A DNA stretch of 38,867 nucleotides from Bacteroidales bacterium (GCA_017633985.1 JAGBOF010000001.1:1-38867); one strand, 5' to 3'; positions 9,286-18,749 are shown, counted from the first letter of the stretch. Notes: generated by a model from the letters alone, not told the origin. Made by a program: numbers and translations.

Positions 9286-9443
9286 GTAATTTTTGTAATC
9301 AAAAACGCAAATTTAAGTCACAAAAGACGGATTTTTTATCACCGACAGGCTTGTTTATACCTTATAATTATATATAATGTATACTTTCAGGCGTATTAAA
9401 GATGCTTTTTCATGTTTTATTTTTTCCTTCCGCCATGTCTTCG

Positions 9444-9550
9444 CCGCCCCGTGGCGTTTTAATTTGAAAAAAATAGTTTTTTTGAGTCAAAAAAACAGTT
9501 TTTTTACCCCGAAAAAACTGTTTTTTCTGAAATGAAACGCCACGGGGCGG
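9444..9550. repeat. Nested palindromic element (16-bp outer and 15-bp inner inverted repeats)
   Basis: Outer arms CCGCCCCGTGGCGTTT (9444-9459) and AAACGCCACGGGGCGG (9535-9550) are perfectly complementary. Inside them AAAAAACAGTTTTTT (9490-9504) and AAAAAACTGTTTTTT (9512-9526) form a second perfect 15-bp pair around a 7-nt loop. A related A-run/TAG/T-run segment precedes the inner left arm, so the interior holds three A-tract/T-tract units. An 11-bp direct repeat AAAGATGCTTT occurs at 9398-9408 and 9554-9564. The element sits between divergent purD and rpsL and contains no credible ORF. Confidence 0.8.
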
Positions 9551-9729
9551 TAAAAAGATGCTTTCGGGCATAAATAATCTGCTTTAAGGCGGCGGAATTA
9601 CGGCTTGAAACTGAATCGTTTTTATACAGCGCTGCCGTAAATTGCGTTTTCGGGACTTTGAATTGCGGTTTTTCCGCAGCGAAGATACTGATAATAAGAA
9701 AAGTTTTTTGAAAAAAATATAAAAAATAT

Positions 9730-9760
9730 TTGGTCAGTATTGTAAATTGTTGTAATTTTG
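9730..9760 (+). promoter_or_regulatory. Promoter of the ribosomal protein operon (rpsL onward)
   Basis: TTG (9730-9732) and TAATTTTG (9753-9760) are separated by 20 nt, a full match to the Bacteroidetes -33/-7 arrangement. The -7 element lies about 280 nt upstream of rpsL, so the transcript would carry a long leader. The -7 element and following bases (9751-9772) are identical to the ompA-like promoter at 32680-32701. Confidence 0.8.
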
Positions 9761-9767
9761 CAACTTG

Positions 9768-10040
9768 AAAATAAAAGCGTTCTCTGATAAGTATGAAAAA
9801 GTAAATGAAAGTTCTTGATTTTACGAGGGTTGCGTACTTGGGGGATATTTCAGAGTAAATTGTTGGCTGCAATTGAAATGACGGTTTTGTTTTCAGACAT
9901 TGGACTGCTTATATTATGCACATAATGAAGAATATAAGTATTCCTGATAGGTAGCCTTAGCAACCCGAAAGTTTCCGTTGATAAGGTATTTGTATTAAAG
10001 AATTGATAAAAATTAAAAGAGAGAATAAAAATTTTTTGAT
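9768..10040 (+). other. Long 5' leader of the rpsL operon, with possible RNA structure
   Basis: About 270 nt separate the inferred transcription start from the rpsL ATG without a credible ORF. CTTATATT (9908-9915) can pair with AATATAAG (9931-9938), and GGGTTGC (9827-9833) with GCAACCC (9960-9966), which would enclose the first hairpin in a larger fold. A ribosomal-protein autoregulatory leader is a reasonable inference, but I do not recognise a named family. Base pairing was judged by eye only. The rest of the 9246-10040 gap holds the nested palindrome at 9444-9550, a small hairpin TGCGG/CCGCA at 9664-9678 and no gene that I can support. Confidence 0.4.
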
Positions 10041-10424
10041 ATGCCAACAATTCAGCAGTTAGTCCGTAAGGGACGTCAGAAAATGGAATATAAGAGCAAG
10101 TCTCCTGCATTGGATGCTTGTCCTCAAAGAAGAGGTGTTTGTACCAGAGTGTACACTACGACGCCGAAGAAACCTAATTCTGCAATGAGAAAGGTTGCCA
10201 GAGTTAAATTAACCAACACTAAAGAAGTGAATGCATATATCCCAGGTGAGGGACACAATTTGCAGGAGCACTCAATAGTTATGATCAGAGGAGGTAGGGT
10301 AAAAGACCTTCCGGGTGTTAGATATCATATAATAAGAGGTGCTTTGGATACGGCAGGTGTTGACGGCAGAAAACAAAGACGTTCTAAATACGGTGCAAAA
10401 AGACCGAAGGATGCTAAAAAATAA
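10041..10424 (+). CDS. rpsL: 30S ribosomal protein uS12
   Basis: The 127-residue protein ([13 protein letters not shown]...) is a full-length S12, which lines the decoding centre of the small subunit. The PKKPNSA loop (42-48) carries K43, and RVKDLPG carries K88 and D89. Both lysines are the wild-type residues, so the common streptomycin-resistance substitutions are absent. It is the first gene of the plus-strand ribosomal cluster, 31 nt before rpsG, behind a strong promoter and long leader. No Shine-Dalgarno sequence is visible before the ATG, only an A-rich stretch, as expected for Bacteroidetes. Confidence 0.98.
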   Translation: MPTIQQLVRKGRQKMEYKSKSPALDACPQRRGVCTRVYTTTPKKPNSAMRKVARVKLTNTKEVNAYIPGEGHNLQEHSIVMIRGGRVKDLPGVRYHIIRGALDTAGVDGRKQRRSKYGAKRPKDAKK

Positions 10425-10455
10425 TTGTGGAACTATTTAAAGGCGTAGATATAAA

Positions 10456-10923
10456 ATGAGAAAAGCTAGACCTAGAAAAAGAATAATTCTTCCGGATCCT
10501 AAATATAATGACGTAATGGTTACTAAATTCGTTAACAACATTATGTTGAAGGGTAAAAAGGGAGTGGCATATAAAATATTCTATGATGCAATAGATATTG
10601 TAAGCGACAGAACGAAAGAAGACGGTCTTGAAGTGTGGAAAAAAGGTTTGTCAAACGTAACTCCTAACGTTGAGGTACGTTCCCGCAGAATAGGCGGTGC
10701 TACATTCCAGATTCCTACGGAAATACGTCCTGACAGAAAACAGTCAATGGGTATGAAGAACCTTATAGGTTTTGCAAGAAAGAGAAATGAAAAATCCATG
10801 GCTGCACGTTTGGCTTCTGAAATTATCGCTGCATCGAAAGAAGAAGGTGCTGCTTTCAAGAGAAAAGAAGATATTCACAGAATGGCAGAGGCTAACAAGG
10901 CATTCTCACATTTCAGAATGTAA
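10456..10923 (+). CDS. rpsG: 30S ribosomal protein uS7
   Basis: A 155-residue protein beginning [19 protein letters not shown], the typical S7 N-terminus. [15 protein letters not shown] (about 73-87) and the closing [18 protein letters not shown] are conserved S7 signatures. It nucleates assembly of the 30S head by binding 16S rRNA and contacts the exit site. The order rpsL-rpsG-fusA with gaps of 31 and 26 nt is the classical str operon. In E. coli S7 is the translational repressor of this operon. No equivalent site could be identified here. Confidence 0.98.
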   Translation: MRKARPRKRIILPDPKYNDVMVTKFVNNIMLKGKKGVAYKIFYDAIDIVSDRTKEDGLEVWKKGLSNVTPNVEVRSRRIGGATFQIPTEIRPDRKQSMGMKNLIGFARKRNEKSMAARLASEIIAASKEEGAAFKRKEDIHRMAEANKAFSHFRM

Positions 10924-10949
10924 AAGCTATTGAGGAGAACGAAAGATAA

Positions 10950-13034
10950 ATGGCAGATTTAAGATTAATAAGGAATATTGGTATAATGGCCCACATAGAC
11001 GCAGGTAAGACTACGACTACCGAGCGTATATTGTTCTATACCGGCAAGAATCATAAAATAGGGGAAACCCATGACGGTACGGCAACAATGGATTGGATGG
11101 CGCAGGAGCAGGAGCGCGGTATAACGATTACTTCTGCAGCAACTACCGTATTCTGGAAATATAAAGAGCAAAACCATAAAATAAACATCATAGACACACC
11201 GGGACATGTCGATTTTACGGCGGAAGTTGAGCGTTCTTTGCGTGTATTGGACGGAGCTATAGCATTGTTCTGTGCAGTAGGCGGAGTTGAGCCTCAAAGT
11301 GAAACGGTGTGGAGACAGGCGGATAAATACAGAGTTCCGCGTGTATGCTTTGTTAATAAAATGGACAGAGCCGGTGCGGATTTCTTTAATGTACTGGAAG
11401 AAATTAAAGAAAAACTCGGAGCTAATCCTGTTCCTTTGGAAATTCCGATCGGTCAGGAGGATATGTTTAAAGGCGTTATTGATTTGGTAAAAAATAAAGC
11501 CTTGATATATGACGAAGAATCAAAGGGTACTACTTGTTATGAGGTACCTATGCCTGATGATTTGAAAGAAATTGCTGCCAAATACAGAAAGCAATTGATA
11601 GAAGGTGTTGCCGAAGAAGACGATGCTTTGTTGGAACGTTATATGGAGGATGAAAATTCCATTACTGAAGAAGAAGTGATGAAATATGTCCGTAAGGCTA
11701 CTTGCGAAATGAGAATTTGTCCTGTTTTATGCGGTTCCGCTTTTAAAAACAAAGGTATTCAGAATCTTATTGATGCTGTTTGTGCTTATTTACCTTCTCC
11801 TATAGATGTACCGGAAATAGAAGGTACAAATCCTAAAACAGAAGAAACTGTTACGCGTCAGGTAAGTGTTAAGGCGCCGTTCAGTGCGTTGGCATTTAAG
11901 ATAGCGACAGATCCTTATGTAGGAAGATTGTGTTTCTTCCGTGTTTACAGCGGATCTTTGGAATCCGGCTCATACGTGTATAATGCAAATACAGGAAAGA
12001 AAGAAAGAATTTCCAGAATTATGCAGATGCATGCAAACAGACAAAACCCGATAGACAAAATAGAAGCGGGAGATATTGCTGCAGCAGTCGGATTTAAAGA
12101 TATAAAAACAGGAAATACTCTTTGTGATGAAAATAATCCTATAATTCTTGAGTCTATAACATTCCCTGAACCTGTTATTTCTATTGCAGTGGAACCTAAA
12201 CAGCAGGCGGATTTGGATAAGTTTAACAATGCTTTGACTAAACTTGCAGAGGAAGATCCGACCTTAAGCGTTTCTACTGATGAAATTTCAGGTCAGACCA
12301 TACTTGGAGGTATGGGAGAATTGCATCTGGATATTGTGACAGACAGAATTAAGAGGGAATTCAATGTTGAAGTTAATGAAGGTAAACCTCAAGTTGCATA
12401 TAAAGAAGCATTGACCGATACAGTAGAGCACAGAGAAGTTTACAAAAAACAGACAGGTGGTAGAGGTAAATTTGCCGATATTATATTCAGCATAGGACCT
12501 GCAGACGAAGGCGTAAAAGGATTGCAGTTTATAAATGAAGTTAAAGGCGGCGATGTTCCTAAAGAATTTATACCTTCGGTAGAAAAAGGTTTTAAAGATG
12601 CAATGCATAACGGAGTGTTGGCAGGATTCCCTGTGGAAAACATGAAGGTTATATTGAAAGACGGATCTTTCCATCCGGTGGATTCAGATGCATTGTCTTT
12701 CGAATTATGTGCAAAAATTGCATTTAAAACTGCAGCACGTAAGGCACAACCTGTTTTATTGGAGCCTATAATGTCCGTTGAGGTTAATACTCCTGATGCA
12801 TATTTAGGAGATGTAACGGGCGATTTGAACAGAAGAAGGGCGATATTGGAGAATATAACTGCAAAAGTAGGAGTTCAGAGTGTAAAAGCAAAAGTTCCGT
12901 TGGGACAGATGTTCGGATATGTGACTGCTTTGAGAACGATTACTTCTGGAAGAGCAAATTCCACTATGGAATTCTCTAATTATGCACAAGCTCCTAAAGA
13001 TGTTACGGAAGAAGTTTTAAAAGAAAATAATTAA
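10950..13034 (+). CDS. fusA: Elongation factor G
   Basis: The 694-residue protein is a full-length EF-G. The GTPase motifs are complete: AHIDAGKT (G1, about 14-21), the ERGITI switch region (G2), DTPGHVDF (G3) and [10 protein letters not shown] (G4). The remaining domains II-V follow, including a [22 protein letters not shown]-type domain V. It catalyses translocation of tRNA and mRNA after peptide-bond formation. It lies 26 nt after rpsG. A GGAG is present about 12 nt before the ATG, too far to be a convincing ribosome-binding site. Given its position within the str operon this is the main translational EF-G, not a specialised paralogue. Confidence 0.98.
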   Translation: MADLRLIRNIGIMAHIDAGKTTTTERILFYTGKNHKIGETHDGTATMDWMAQEQERGITITSAATTVFWKYKEQNHKINIIDTPGHVDFTAEVERSLRVLDGAIALFCAVGGVEPQSETVWRQADKYRVPRVCFVNKMDRAGADFFNVLEEIKEKLGANPVPLEIPIGQEDMFKGVIDLVKNKALIYDEESKGTTCYEVPMPDDLKEIAAKYRKQLIEGVAEEDDALLERYMEDENSITEEEVMKYVRKATCEMRICPVLCGSAFKNKGIQNLIDAVCAYLPSPIDVPEIEGTNPKTEETVTRQVSVKAPFSALAFKIATDPYVGRLCFFRVYSGSLESGSYVYNANTGKKERISRIMQMHANRQNPIDKIEAGDIAAAVGFKDIKTGNTLCDENNPIILESITFPEPVISIAVEPKQQADLDKFNNALTKLAEEDPTLSVSTDEISGQTILGGMGELHLDIVTDRIKREFNVEVNEGKPQVAYKEALTDTVEHREVYKKQTGGRGKFADIIFSIGPADEGVKGLQFINEVKGGDVPKEFIPSVEKGFKDAMHNGVLAGFPVENMKVILKDGSFHPVDSDALSFELCAKIAFKTAARKAQPVLLEPIMSVEVNTPDAYLGDVTGDLNRRRAILENITAKVGVQSVKAKVPLGQMFGYVTALRTITSGRANSTMEFSNYAQAPKDVTEEVLKENN

Positions 13035-13066
13035 TAAAAGGTTTAACAAATAAAAATTTTATAATT

Positions 13067-13381
13067 GTGAGCCAGGAAAAGCAAAAAATCAGAATCAAAT
13101 TGAAGTCTTATGACCACAATTTAGTTGATAAGTCAGCCGAAAAGATTGTTAAGACTGTTAAATTGACAGGGGCACACGTACAAGGACCTATTCCTTTGCC
13201 TACTAACAAAAGAATTTTTACGGTTAACCGTTCAACGTTTGTCAATAAAAAATCAAGAGAACAGTTTGAATTAAGTTCTTACAAACGTTTACTTGATATT
13301 GACAGCACATCAGCACAAACAATAGACGCTCTTATGAAGCTGGAATTACCTTCAGGAGTTGAAGTTGAAATTAAAGTTTGA
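13067..13381 (+). CDS. rpsJ: 30S ribosomal protein uS10 (GTG start)
   Basis: The 104-residue product [17 protein letters not shown]... is S10, ending [11 protein letters not shown] as in other Bacteroidales. No ATG exists near the N-terminus, and the GTG at 13067 gives a protein two to three residues longer than relatives, so GTG is the likely start. S10 binds the 30S head and also acts in NusB-linked transcription antitermination. It opens the S10 series 32 nt after fusA with no terminator in between, so str and S10 genes are probably one transcript. Confidence 0.95.
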   Translation: MSQEKQKIRIKLKSYDHNLVDKSAEKIVKTVKLTGAHVQGPIPLPTNKRIFTVNRSTFVNKKSREQFELSSYKRLLDIDSTSAQTIDALMKLELPSGVEVEIKV

Positions 13382-13481
13382 TGTTAATAAGACTTTGTTT
13401 GAATTAAAAAATTAGTTAGTGTTATTATCCAGCCTATGGAATTTTGAGAAAAATACAAGCTGGGAAAAAGTAGAGTTAAAA

Positions 13482-14111
13482 ATGTCAGGATTAATTGGAA
13501 AAAAGATTGGAATGACCAGTATCTTTGATGCCTCTGGTAAACAACAACCATGCACGGTTATAGAAGCTGGTCCTTGTGTAGTAACACAGATCAAAACACC
13601 TGAAAAAGATGGTTACAGTGCCATACAATTGGCTTTTGAAGAGATGAAAGAAAGCAAATGTACAAAACCTATGAAAGGACATTTTGCTAAATCATCTACT
13701 ACTCCGAAACGCCATTTGGCAGAGTTCTCCCGTTTTGAGGAGGGACACAAAAAAACTTTCGGTGAAGTATTGACATGCAATATCTTTGCAGAAGGAGAGT
13801 TTGTTGATGTTGTAGGAATTTCCAAAGGTAAGGGATTCCAAGGAGTTGTTCGCCGCCACGGATTCGGTGGTGTAGGAGATGAAACTCACGGTCAGTGTGA
13901 TAGATTGCGTGCTCCTGGTTCGGTAGGTGCATCTTCTTATCCTTCCCGAGTATTTCCTGGTACAAGAATGGCCGGACAAATGGGTAACCATAGAGTAAAA
14001 ATTCAGAATCTTAAAATCCTTAAGATTTTTGAAGAAAAGAATTTGATATTAGTAAAGGGATCTGTTCCGGGTCCGAAGGGTTCAATTTTAAAACTTGAGA
14101 GATGGAGCTAA
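13482..14111 (+). CDS. rplC: 50S ribosomal protein uL3
   Basis: With the ATG at 13482 the product is 209 residues and starts [15 protein letters not shown], the canonical L3 N-terminus. An upstream in-frame extension to 13419 has no homology to L3 and is rejected. [20 protein letters not shown] is the conserved loop that reaches the peptidyl-transferase centre and contains the glutamine methylated in E. coli. It is an early-assembly protein bound near the 3' end of 23S rRNA. The 100-nt gap from rpsJ is one of the longest in the cluster. The end overlaps rplD by 10 nt. Confidence 0.96.
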   Translation: MSGLIGKKIGMTSIFDASGKQQPCTVIEAGPCVVTQIKTPEKDGYSAIQLAFEEMKESKCTKPMKGHFAKSSTTPKRHLAEFSRFEEGHKKTFGEVLTCNIFAEGEFVDVVGISKGKGFQGVVRRHGFGGVGDETHGQCDRLRAPGSVGASSYPSRVFPGTRMAGQMGNHRVKIQNLKILKIFEEKNLILVKGSVPGPKGSILKLERWS

Positions 14112-14740
14112 AAATTTATAATATAAAGGGAGAAGACACCGGCAGAACTATAGTTGTCAGTGATTCATTGTTTCAGACAGAACCTAACGATCACGTTATT
14201 TGGTTAGCAGTGAAACAGTATTTGGCAGATCAAAGACAAGGAACCCATAAATCAAAGGAGCGTTCCGAAGTTTCTGGTTCTACAAGAAAGTTGAAGCGCC
14301 AAAAAGGTACAGGCGGTGCAAGAGCAGGAGATATAAACAGTCCTGTTATGGTTGGCGGAGGACGTGCATTCGGACCTAGACCAAGGGATTATAGTTTTAA
14401 ATTAAACAAAAAGGTTAAAAATCTTGCAAGATTATCCGCTTTGAGTTATAAGGCTCAAGATAATCAAGTAAAAGTTGTGGAAGATTTTTCATTTGAAGCT
14501 CCTAAAACGAAAAATATGGTGCAGATTTTGAATGCTTTACAAATTAATAATAAAAAATCTTTATTTGTGTTGCCTTCAAATCAGAAAAATTTTGTAAATT
14601 TGTCAGCCAGAAATCTTAAGAATGTTAGATGTTTGGATGCAAAAAGTATTAATACGTATGCAATATTATATGCAAATACACTTGTATTTAGTGAAACGGC
14701 ATTGAAAGAATTGGATATGCTTAATGCAAAGGCTGAATAG
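14102..14740 (+). CDS. rplD: 50S ribosomal protein uL4
   Basis: The product has 212 residues. [19 protein letters not shown] and [22 protein letters not shown] form the extended loop that lines the nascent-peptide tunnel. The VFGP-type motif here reads AFGPRPRDY. The ATG lies inside the rplC coding region (10-nt overlap), suggesting translational coupling. L4 also autoregulates the S10 operon in E. coli, but no comparable leader was recognised here. The C-terminal third is more divergent than the loop, as usual for the family. Confidence 0.95.
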   Translation: MELKIYNIKGEDTGRTIVVSDSLFQTEPNDHVIWLAVKQYLADQRQGTHKSKERSEVSGSTRKLKRQKGTGGARAGDINSPVMVGGGRAFGPRPRDYSFKLNKKVKNLARLSALSYKAQDNQVKVVEDFSFEAPKTKNMVQILNALQINNKKSLFVLPSNQKNFVNLSARNLKNVRCLDAKSINTYAILYANTLVFSETALKELDMLNAKAE

Positions 14741-14774
14741 AGATTAATCGGAAAATCATAAAAGGACAGAAGAT

Positions 14775-15068
14775 ATGAATATTATAATAAAGCCGATTAT
14801 TACGGAAAAGATGACCAAGATAAACGAGAAGGATTCTGCTCGTTGCGGGTTCATTGTGGATAGGCATGCGAATAAGATAGAGATAAAAAAAGCGATAGAA
14901 GACTTGTATAGTGTGAAAGTTGATAGTGTGAACACTATTAATTACAGCGGTAAAAGAAAGGCAAGATATACGAAAGCCGGTTTTATACAAGGAAGAACTA
15001 ATGCTTATAAGAAAGCAATGGTAACATTGGCAAAAGGTGAAACAATAGACTTTTTTAGCAATATTTAA
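14775..15068 (+). CDS. rplW: 50S ribosomal protein uL23
   Basis: A 97-residue protein beginning [16 protein letters not shown], matching the L23 pattern of an early IITEK motif. L23 sits at the exit of the peptide tunnel and is the docking point for trigger factor and [24 protein letters not shown] closes the protein in the usual way. It lies 34 nt after rplD and 5 nt before rplB, the standard S10-series order. Confidence 0.96.
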   Translation: MNIIIKPIITEKMTKINEKDSARCGFIVDRHANKIEIKKAIEDLYSVKVDSVNTINYSGKRKARYTKAGFIQGRTNAYKKAMVTLAKGETIDFFSNI

Positions 15069-15073
15069 AAGAG

Positions 15074-15898
15074 ATGGCTTTAAAGAAATTAAAACCGACA
15101 ACACCGGGACAGAGACATAAGATAGCAAGTACTTTTGAGGAGATTACGGCGAGCAAGCCTGAAAAAAGTCTTGTTTACGGTGTCCGCAAGAGCGGAGGAA
15201 GAAACAATCAGGGTAAAATGACCATGAGATATATAGGCGGTGGTCATAAGCGTTTATACCGTGTTATAGATTTTTTCAGAGATAAGGATAATATTCCTGC
15301 TGTTGTGAAAACAATAGAATATGATCCTAACAGATCTGCACGTATAGCATTAGTTTGTTATGCAGACGGAGAAAAAAGATATATTGTTTCTCCAAATGGA
15401 TTAACGGTCGGTCAGACAATTATGTCAGGTAAAGGAGTTGCTCCTGAAATAGGCAACACATTATTTCTTAGTGAAATACCATTCGGAACGATGATTCATA
15501 ATATAGAACTTCGTCCCGGAGAAGGTGCTAAATTAGTGAGAAGTGCAGGAACTTCAGCTCAATTGATGTCAAGAGACGGAAAATATGCAATTATAAAAAT
15601 GCCGTCAGGAGAAACAAGAATGATACTTCAGGCTTGTAAGGCTACAGTTGGAGTTGTATCCAACACGGAGCATAATCTTGAAAATTCCGGTAAAGCCGGA
15701 CGTTCTCGTTGGTTGGGACGTAGACCTAGAGTAAGAGGTGTTGTTATGAATCCTGTTGATCACCCTATGGGTGGTGGAGAAGGTCGTGCTTCAGGAGGTC
15801 ATCCTCGTTCGCGTAAGGGTATGCCTGCTAAAGGATATAAGACAAGAGCTCCTAAAAAGATATCAAATAAGTTTATAGTTGAAAGACGTAAGAAATAA
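15074..15898 (+). CDS. rplB: 50S ribosomal protein uL2
   Basis: At 274 residues this is a full-length L2, one of the most conserved ribosomal proteins. [21 protein letters not shown] near residue 40 and the C-terminal [21 protein letters not shown] contain the basic and histidine residues that approach the peptidyl-transferase centre. It is needed for subunit association. It starts 5 nt after rplW and ends 17 nt before rpsS. No insertion or truncation is apparent. Confidence 0.98.
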   Translation: MALKKLKPTTPGQRHKIASTFEEITASKPEKSLVYGVRKSGGRNNQGKMTMRYIGGGHKRLYRVIDFFRDKDNIPAVVKTIEYDPNRSARIALVCYADGEKRYIVSPNGLTVGQTIMSGKGVAPEIGNTLFLSEIPFGTMIHNIELRPGEGAKLVRSAGTSAQLMSRDGKYAIIKMPSGETRMILQACKATVGVVSNTEHNLENSGKAGRSRWLGRRPRVRGVVMNPVDHPMGGGEGRASGGHPRSRKGMPAKGYKTRAPKKISNKFIVERRKK

Positions 15899-15915
15899 TT
15901 AAATCAGAGAAGGAT

Positions 15916-16194
15916 ATGAGCCGTTCATTAAAAAAAGGACCTTATATTTATTATAAGTTAGAGAGAAAAGTTTTGGATGCCCAAAACAAAAAGAGTAAGA
16001 CAACTATTAAAACTTGGTCTAGAGCTTCTATGATTTCTCCGGATTTTGTAGGTTTGACTATAGCAGTTCATAACGGTAATAAATTTATACCTGTTTATGT
16101 AACTGAAAATATGGTCGGACATAAACTTGGAGAGTTTGCTCCGACAAGAATTTTTAGAGGACATGCAGGCCAGAAGGATAAAGCTAAGAAATAA
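15916..16194 (+). CDS. rpsS: 30S ribosomal protein uS19
   Basis: A 92-residue protein beginning [15 protein letters not shown]. The motifs [23 protein letters not shown] and [12 protein letters not shown] are S19 signatures. It sits in the 30S head with S13 and contributes to intersubunit bridges. It lies 17 nt after rplB and 14 nt before rplV. GAGAAGG precedes the ATG by only 3 nt, too close to be a convincing Shine-Dalgarno site. Confidence 0.97.
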   Translation: MSRSLKKGPYIYYKLERKVLDAQNKKSKTTIKTWSRASMISPDFVGLTIAVHNGNKFIPVYVTENMVGHKLGEFAPTRIFRGHAGQKDKAKK

Positions 16195-16208
16195 AAATAG
16201 TAGTAGAG

Positions 16209-16643
16209 ATGGGATCTAGAAAACATAAAAATGCGGAAGCATATAAAGAAAACCGTAAGGTTAGATATATTGCTAGACTGAATGATAATCCTACTTCACC
16301 TCGGAAAACACGTTTAATGGCTGATGCAATACGTGGTGTGGATGTGGATAAGGCATTAGGAATATTACAATATTCTCACAGAGAATCTGCTCCTAAATTA
16401 AGAAAATTGTTATTATCAGCAATTGCTAATTGGCAGGCAAAGAATATTGGAAAATCTGTGGAAGACAGCAATCTATACATTAAGAGTATTTGTGTAAATG
16501 GAGGAAGACAGTTAAAACGTCTCCGTACTGCACCTCAAGGCCGCGGCTATAGAATCAGAAAACGTTCTAATCATGTCATCCTTGAACTTGGCAGCAGAGT
16601 GGTAGAAAATGTTGTTGAGACTGTGGATGCTACCGAGAAATAA
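16209..16643 (+). CDS. rplV: 50S ribosomal protein uL22
   Basis: The product has 144 residues, longer than the 110 of E. coli because of an N-terminal extension (MGSRKHKNAEAYKENRK) that I believe is usual in Bacteroidetes. NPTSPRKTRLMADAIRGVDVDKAL is the conserved core, and GRQLKRLRTAPQGRGYRIRKRSNH is the beta-hairpin loop that lines the exit tunnel near L4. That loop is intact, with no macrolide-resistance-type duplication. It lies 14 nt after rpsS and 31 nt before rpsC. Confidence 0.96.
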   Translation: MGSRKHKNAEAYKENRKVRYIARLNDNPTSPRKTRLMADAIRGVDVDKALGILQYSHRESAPKLRKLLLSAIANWQAKNIGKSVEDSNLYIKSICVNGGRQLKRLRTAPQGRGYRIRKRSNHVILELGSRVVENVVETVDATEK

Positions 16644-16674
16644 CAAAATTGTTTAACAGAAAAAAACAATAAGG

Positions 16675-17403
16675 ATGGGACAAAAAACAAATCCGATTGG
16701 CAACAGACTTGGAATCATCAGAGGTTGGGATTCTAATTGGTACGGGGGAAGAAAATTTGATGCCAAATTAGTGGAAGATGATAAAATAAGAAAATATCTT
16801 AATGCCCGTTTAGTTAAAGCAGATATTGCTAAAATATATATTGAACGAACTTTAAAGCGTATAACGGTAACTATAAATACAGCTAAACCTGGTTACATAA
16901 TAGGTAAAGGCGGTTCAGAAGTTGACAAAATCAAAGAAGAATTAAAAAAACTTACTGAAAAGGAAGTTCAGATAAATATATCAGAGATAAAACGTCCTGA
17001 ACTTGAAGCCACTTTAGTAGCACAGAGTATAGCAAGGCAGATCGAAGGCAGAGTCTCTTATAGAAAAGCTATAAAAATGGCAATAGCTTCGACAATGAGA
17101 GTCAGTGCAGAGGGAATAAAAGTTACTATATCCGGTCGTATAGGCGGTGCTGAAATGGCAAGAACAGAGCATTATAAGGAAGGAAGAACTCCTCTTCATA
17201 CTTTGCGTGCTGACATAGATTATGCACAAGCTGAAGCTCATACAACCTATGGACGTATAGGTATTAAAGTTTGGATATGCAGAGGATTGGTATACAATAA
17301 AGTTGAAATAGTTCCTTCTACTGTCGGCGGAACTAAAGACGGAAGAAGCGGTCAGCGTTCCAATATGGGAATTCGTCCTCGTAGAAATAACGGAAAAAAA
17401 TAG
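16675..17403 (+). CDS. rpsC: 30S ribosomal protein uS3
   Basis: A 242-residue protein beginning [25 protein letters not shown], the S3 N-terminus. The KH RNA-binding domain includes [18 protein letters not shown] (about 75-95), and the C-terminal domain holds [31 protein letters not shown]3 forms part of the mRNA entry channel and its helicase activity. The C-terminus is basic (RRNNGKK). It follows rplV by 31 nt and precedes rplP by 19 nt. Confidence 0.97.
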   Translation: MGQKTNPIGNRLGIIRGWDSNWYGGRKFDAKLVEDDKIRKYLNARLVKADIAKIYIERTLKRITVTINTAKPGYIIGKGGSEVDKIKEELKKLTEKEVQINISEIKRPELEATLVAQSIARQIEGRVSYRKAIKMAIASTMRVSAEGIKVTISGRIGGAEMARTEHYKEGRTPLHTLRADIDYAQAEAHTTYGRIGIKVWICRGLVYNKVEIVPSTVGGTKDGRSGQRSNMGIRPRRNNGKK

Positions 17404-17409
17404 TAAATA

Positions 17410-17415
17410 GGAGGA
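17410..17415 (+). promoter_or_regulatory. Canonical Shine-Dalgarno sequence before rplP
   Basis: GGAGGA lies 7 nt before the rplP ATG at 17423, an ideal spacing. Such sites are exceptional in this window, where most genes have only A-rich upstream sequence. Confidence 0.75.
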
Positions 17416-17422
17416 AAGTTAT

Positions 17423-17842
17423 ATGTTACAACCGAAGAAAACAAAATACAGAAAGCAGCAAAAAGGAAAGATGAAGGGTATTGCCAACAGAGGTCATGAA
17501 TTGGCTTTCGGTAGTTTTGGGATTAAAAGTCTTAATACGGCATTTATCACAGGACGACAAATAGAGGCTGCCCGTCAAGCTGTTACACGTTATATGAAAC
17601 GTGAAGGTCAGTTGTGGATTAGAATATTTCCAGATAAACCTATTACAAAGAAACCTAATGAAGTCCGTATGGGTAAAGGAAAAGGTGCTCCGGAATATTT
17701 TGTAGCAAGAGTAAAACCAGGAACGATGTTATTTGAGGCAGAAGGTGTGCCGGTAGCAATCGCAAAAGAAGCTATGAGATTGGGTGCACAGAAATTACCT
17801 GTTATAACAAAGTTTGTAGTTCGTAGAGATTACGTGGAATAA
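17423..17842 (+). CDS. rplP: 50S ribosomal protein uL16
   Basis: The 139-residue product begins [19 protein letters not shown] and carries GSFGIKSL and the [19 protein letters not shown] motif, all L16 signatures. L16 contacts the A-site tRNA and 5S rRNA region and is needed late in 50S assembly. It lies 19 nt after rpsC and 22 nt before rpmC. Unlike most neighbours it has a perfect-spacing GGAGGA ribosome-binding site. Confidence 0.97.
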   Translation: MLQPKKTKYRKQQKGKMKGIANRGHELAFGSFGIKSLNTAFITGRQIEAARQAVTRYMKREGQLWIRIFPDKPITKKPNEVRMGKGKGAPEYFVARVKPGTMLFEAEGVPVAIAKEAMRLGAQKLPVITKFVVRRDYVE

Positions 17843-17851
17843 TGATAGAAC

Positions 17852-17857
17852 GGAGGG
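17852..17857 (+). promoter_or_regulatory. Canonical Shine-Dalgarno sequence deciding the rpmC start
   Basis: GGAGGG lies 7 nt before the ATG at 17865. It supports this ATG over the in-frame TTG at 17859, which would be only 1 nt from the motif. Confidence 0.75.
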
Positions 17858-17864
17858 ATTGTTT

Positions 17865-18080
17865 ATGAAAAATAATTTGGGATTAAAGGAATTATCTGAT
17901 AAGGAATTGCAGGAAAGACTTGAAGCTGAACAAATGCAATTGGTGAAATTGAAGATTAATCATGCTGTATCTCCATTAGAGAATCCGAACATTTTGAGGA
18001 CAACTCGTAAAAATATTGCTCGAATAAACACAGAGATAACTAAACGTCAGATGTCTTCAGATAATTCAAAAGTTGAATAA
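17865..18080 (+). CDS. rpmC: 50S ribosomal protein uL29
   Basis: With the ATG start the protein has 71 residues (MKNNLGLKELSDKELQERL...). It is a helical hairpin typical of L29, with LVKLKINHAVSPLENPNILRTTRKNIARI as the conserved second half. L29 sits next to L23 at the tunnel exit. An upstream TTG would add two residues, but the Shine-Dalgarno position favours the ATG. The gene lies between rplP and rpsQ as in all S10 operons. Confidence 0.95.
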   Translation: MKNNLGLKELSDKELQERLEAEQMQLVKLKINHAVSPLENPNILRTTRKNIARINTEITKRQMSSDNSKVE

Positions 18081-18100
18081 TGCTGAAATTTGAATAGAAG

Positions 18101-18355
18101 ATGGAAAGAAATTTAAGAAAAGAAAAAGTAGGTATTGTCGTTAGCAATAAAATGGATAAAACCATTAATGTAATGGTTGAACGTAAAATCAAGCATCCTA
18201 AATACGGAAAGTTCTTGAAGAAAAGTACGAAATTCATGGCTCATGACGAGAAGAGTGAAGCTGGTATGGGAGATACAGTTCGCATAATGGAGACAAGACC
18301 ATTGAGTAAGAATAAATGTTGGAGATTAGTTGAAATAATAGAAAAAGCTAAGTAA
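18101..18355 (+). CDS. rpsQ: 30S ribosomal protein uS17
   Basis: An 84-residue OB-fold protein. [30 protein letters not shown] is the strongly conserved S17 core, and [23 protein letters not shown] is the C-terminal strand pair. It binds 16S rRNA helix 11 early in 30S assembly. It lies 20 nt after rpmC and only 4 nt before rplN, so the two are probably coupled. Confidence 0.97.
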   Translation: MERNLRKEKVGIVVSNKMDKTINVMVERKIKHPKYGKFLKKSTKFMAHDEKSEAGMGDTVRIMETRPLSKNKCWRLVEIIEKAK

Positions 18356-18359
18356 TAAA

Positions 18360-18728
18360 ATGGTACAGCAAGAATCAAGATTAGTTGTTGCAGATAACAG
18401 CGGAGCGAAAAGTGCATTGTGCATCAGAGTACTGGGAGGTACGAAATCAAGATATGCTTCCGTTGGAGACAAAATCGTTATCGCTGTAAAGGATGCCCTA
18501 CCTTCTGGTAATGTTAAAAAGGGATCCGTTTCAAAGGCAGTTGTTGTCAGAACTAAAAAAGAGGTAAGAAGACCGGATGGTTCTTATATACGCTTTGATG
18601 ATAATGCCTGTGTATTATTGACAGCCAATGACGAATTGAGAGGAACCCGTATTTTCGGTCCGGTTGCAAGAGAATTGAGAGAAAAGCAATTTATGAAAAT
18701 TGTTTCATTGGCACCGGAAGTACTTTAA
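18360..18728 (+). CDS. rplN: 50S ribosomal protein uL14
   Basis: A 122-residue protein with the standard L14 start [17 protein letters not shown] and signature [21 protein letters not shown]14 forms an intersubunit bridge with the 30S and is a target of the silencing factor RsfS. It is the first gene of the classical spc series. Here it follows rpsQ by 4 nt with no promoter visible, so S10 and spc genes appear fused into one transcript. Confidence 0.98.
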   Translation: MVQQESRLVVADNSGAKSALCIRVLGGTKSRYASVGDKIVIAVKDALPSGNVKKGSVSKAVVVRTKKEVRRPDGSYIRFDDNACVLLTANDELRGTRIFGPVARELREKQFMKIVSLAPEVL

Positions 18729-18749
18729 TTTGTATAAATTAATACAGAC

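Noticed and set aside
9504-9872. Open frame of 122 codons on the minus strand in the purD-rpsL gap
   Set aside because: It runs through the palindromic element and across the ribosomal promoter, is rich in Phe/Ile/Lys as expected from AT-rich noise and resembles no protein family.
9850-10110. Open frame of 86 codons antisense to the rpsL leader and start
   Set aside because: It overlaps the conserved rpsL N-terminus on the opposite strand and has no promoter or recognisable domain.
13419-13481. N-terminal extension of rplC
   Set aside because: L3 proteins start with the [11 protein letters not shown]-type sequence at 13482; the preceding 21 codons have no homology and begin with GTG.
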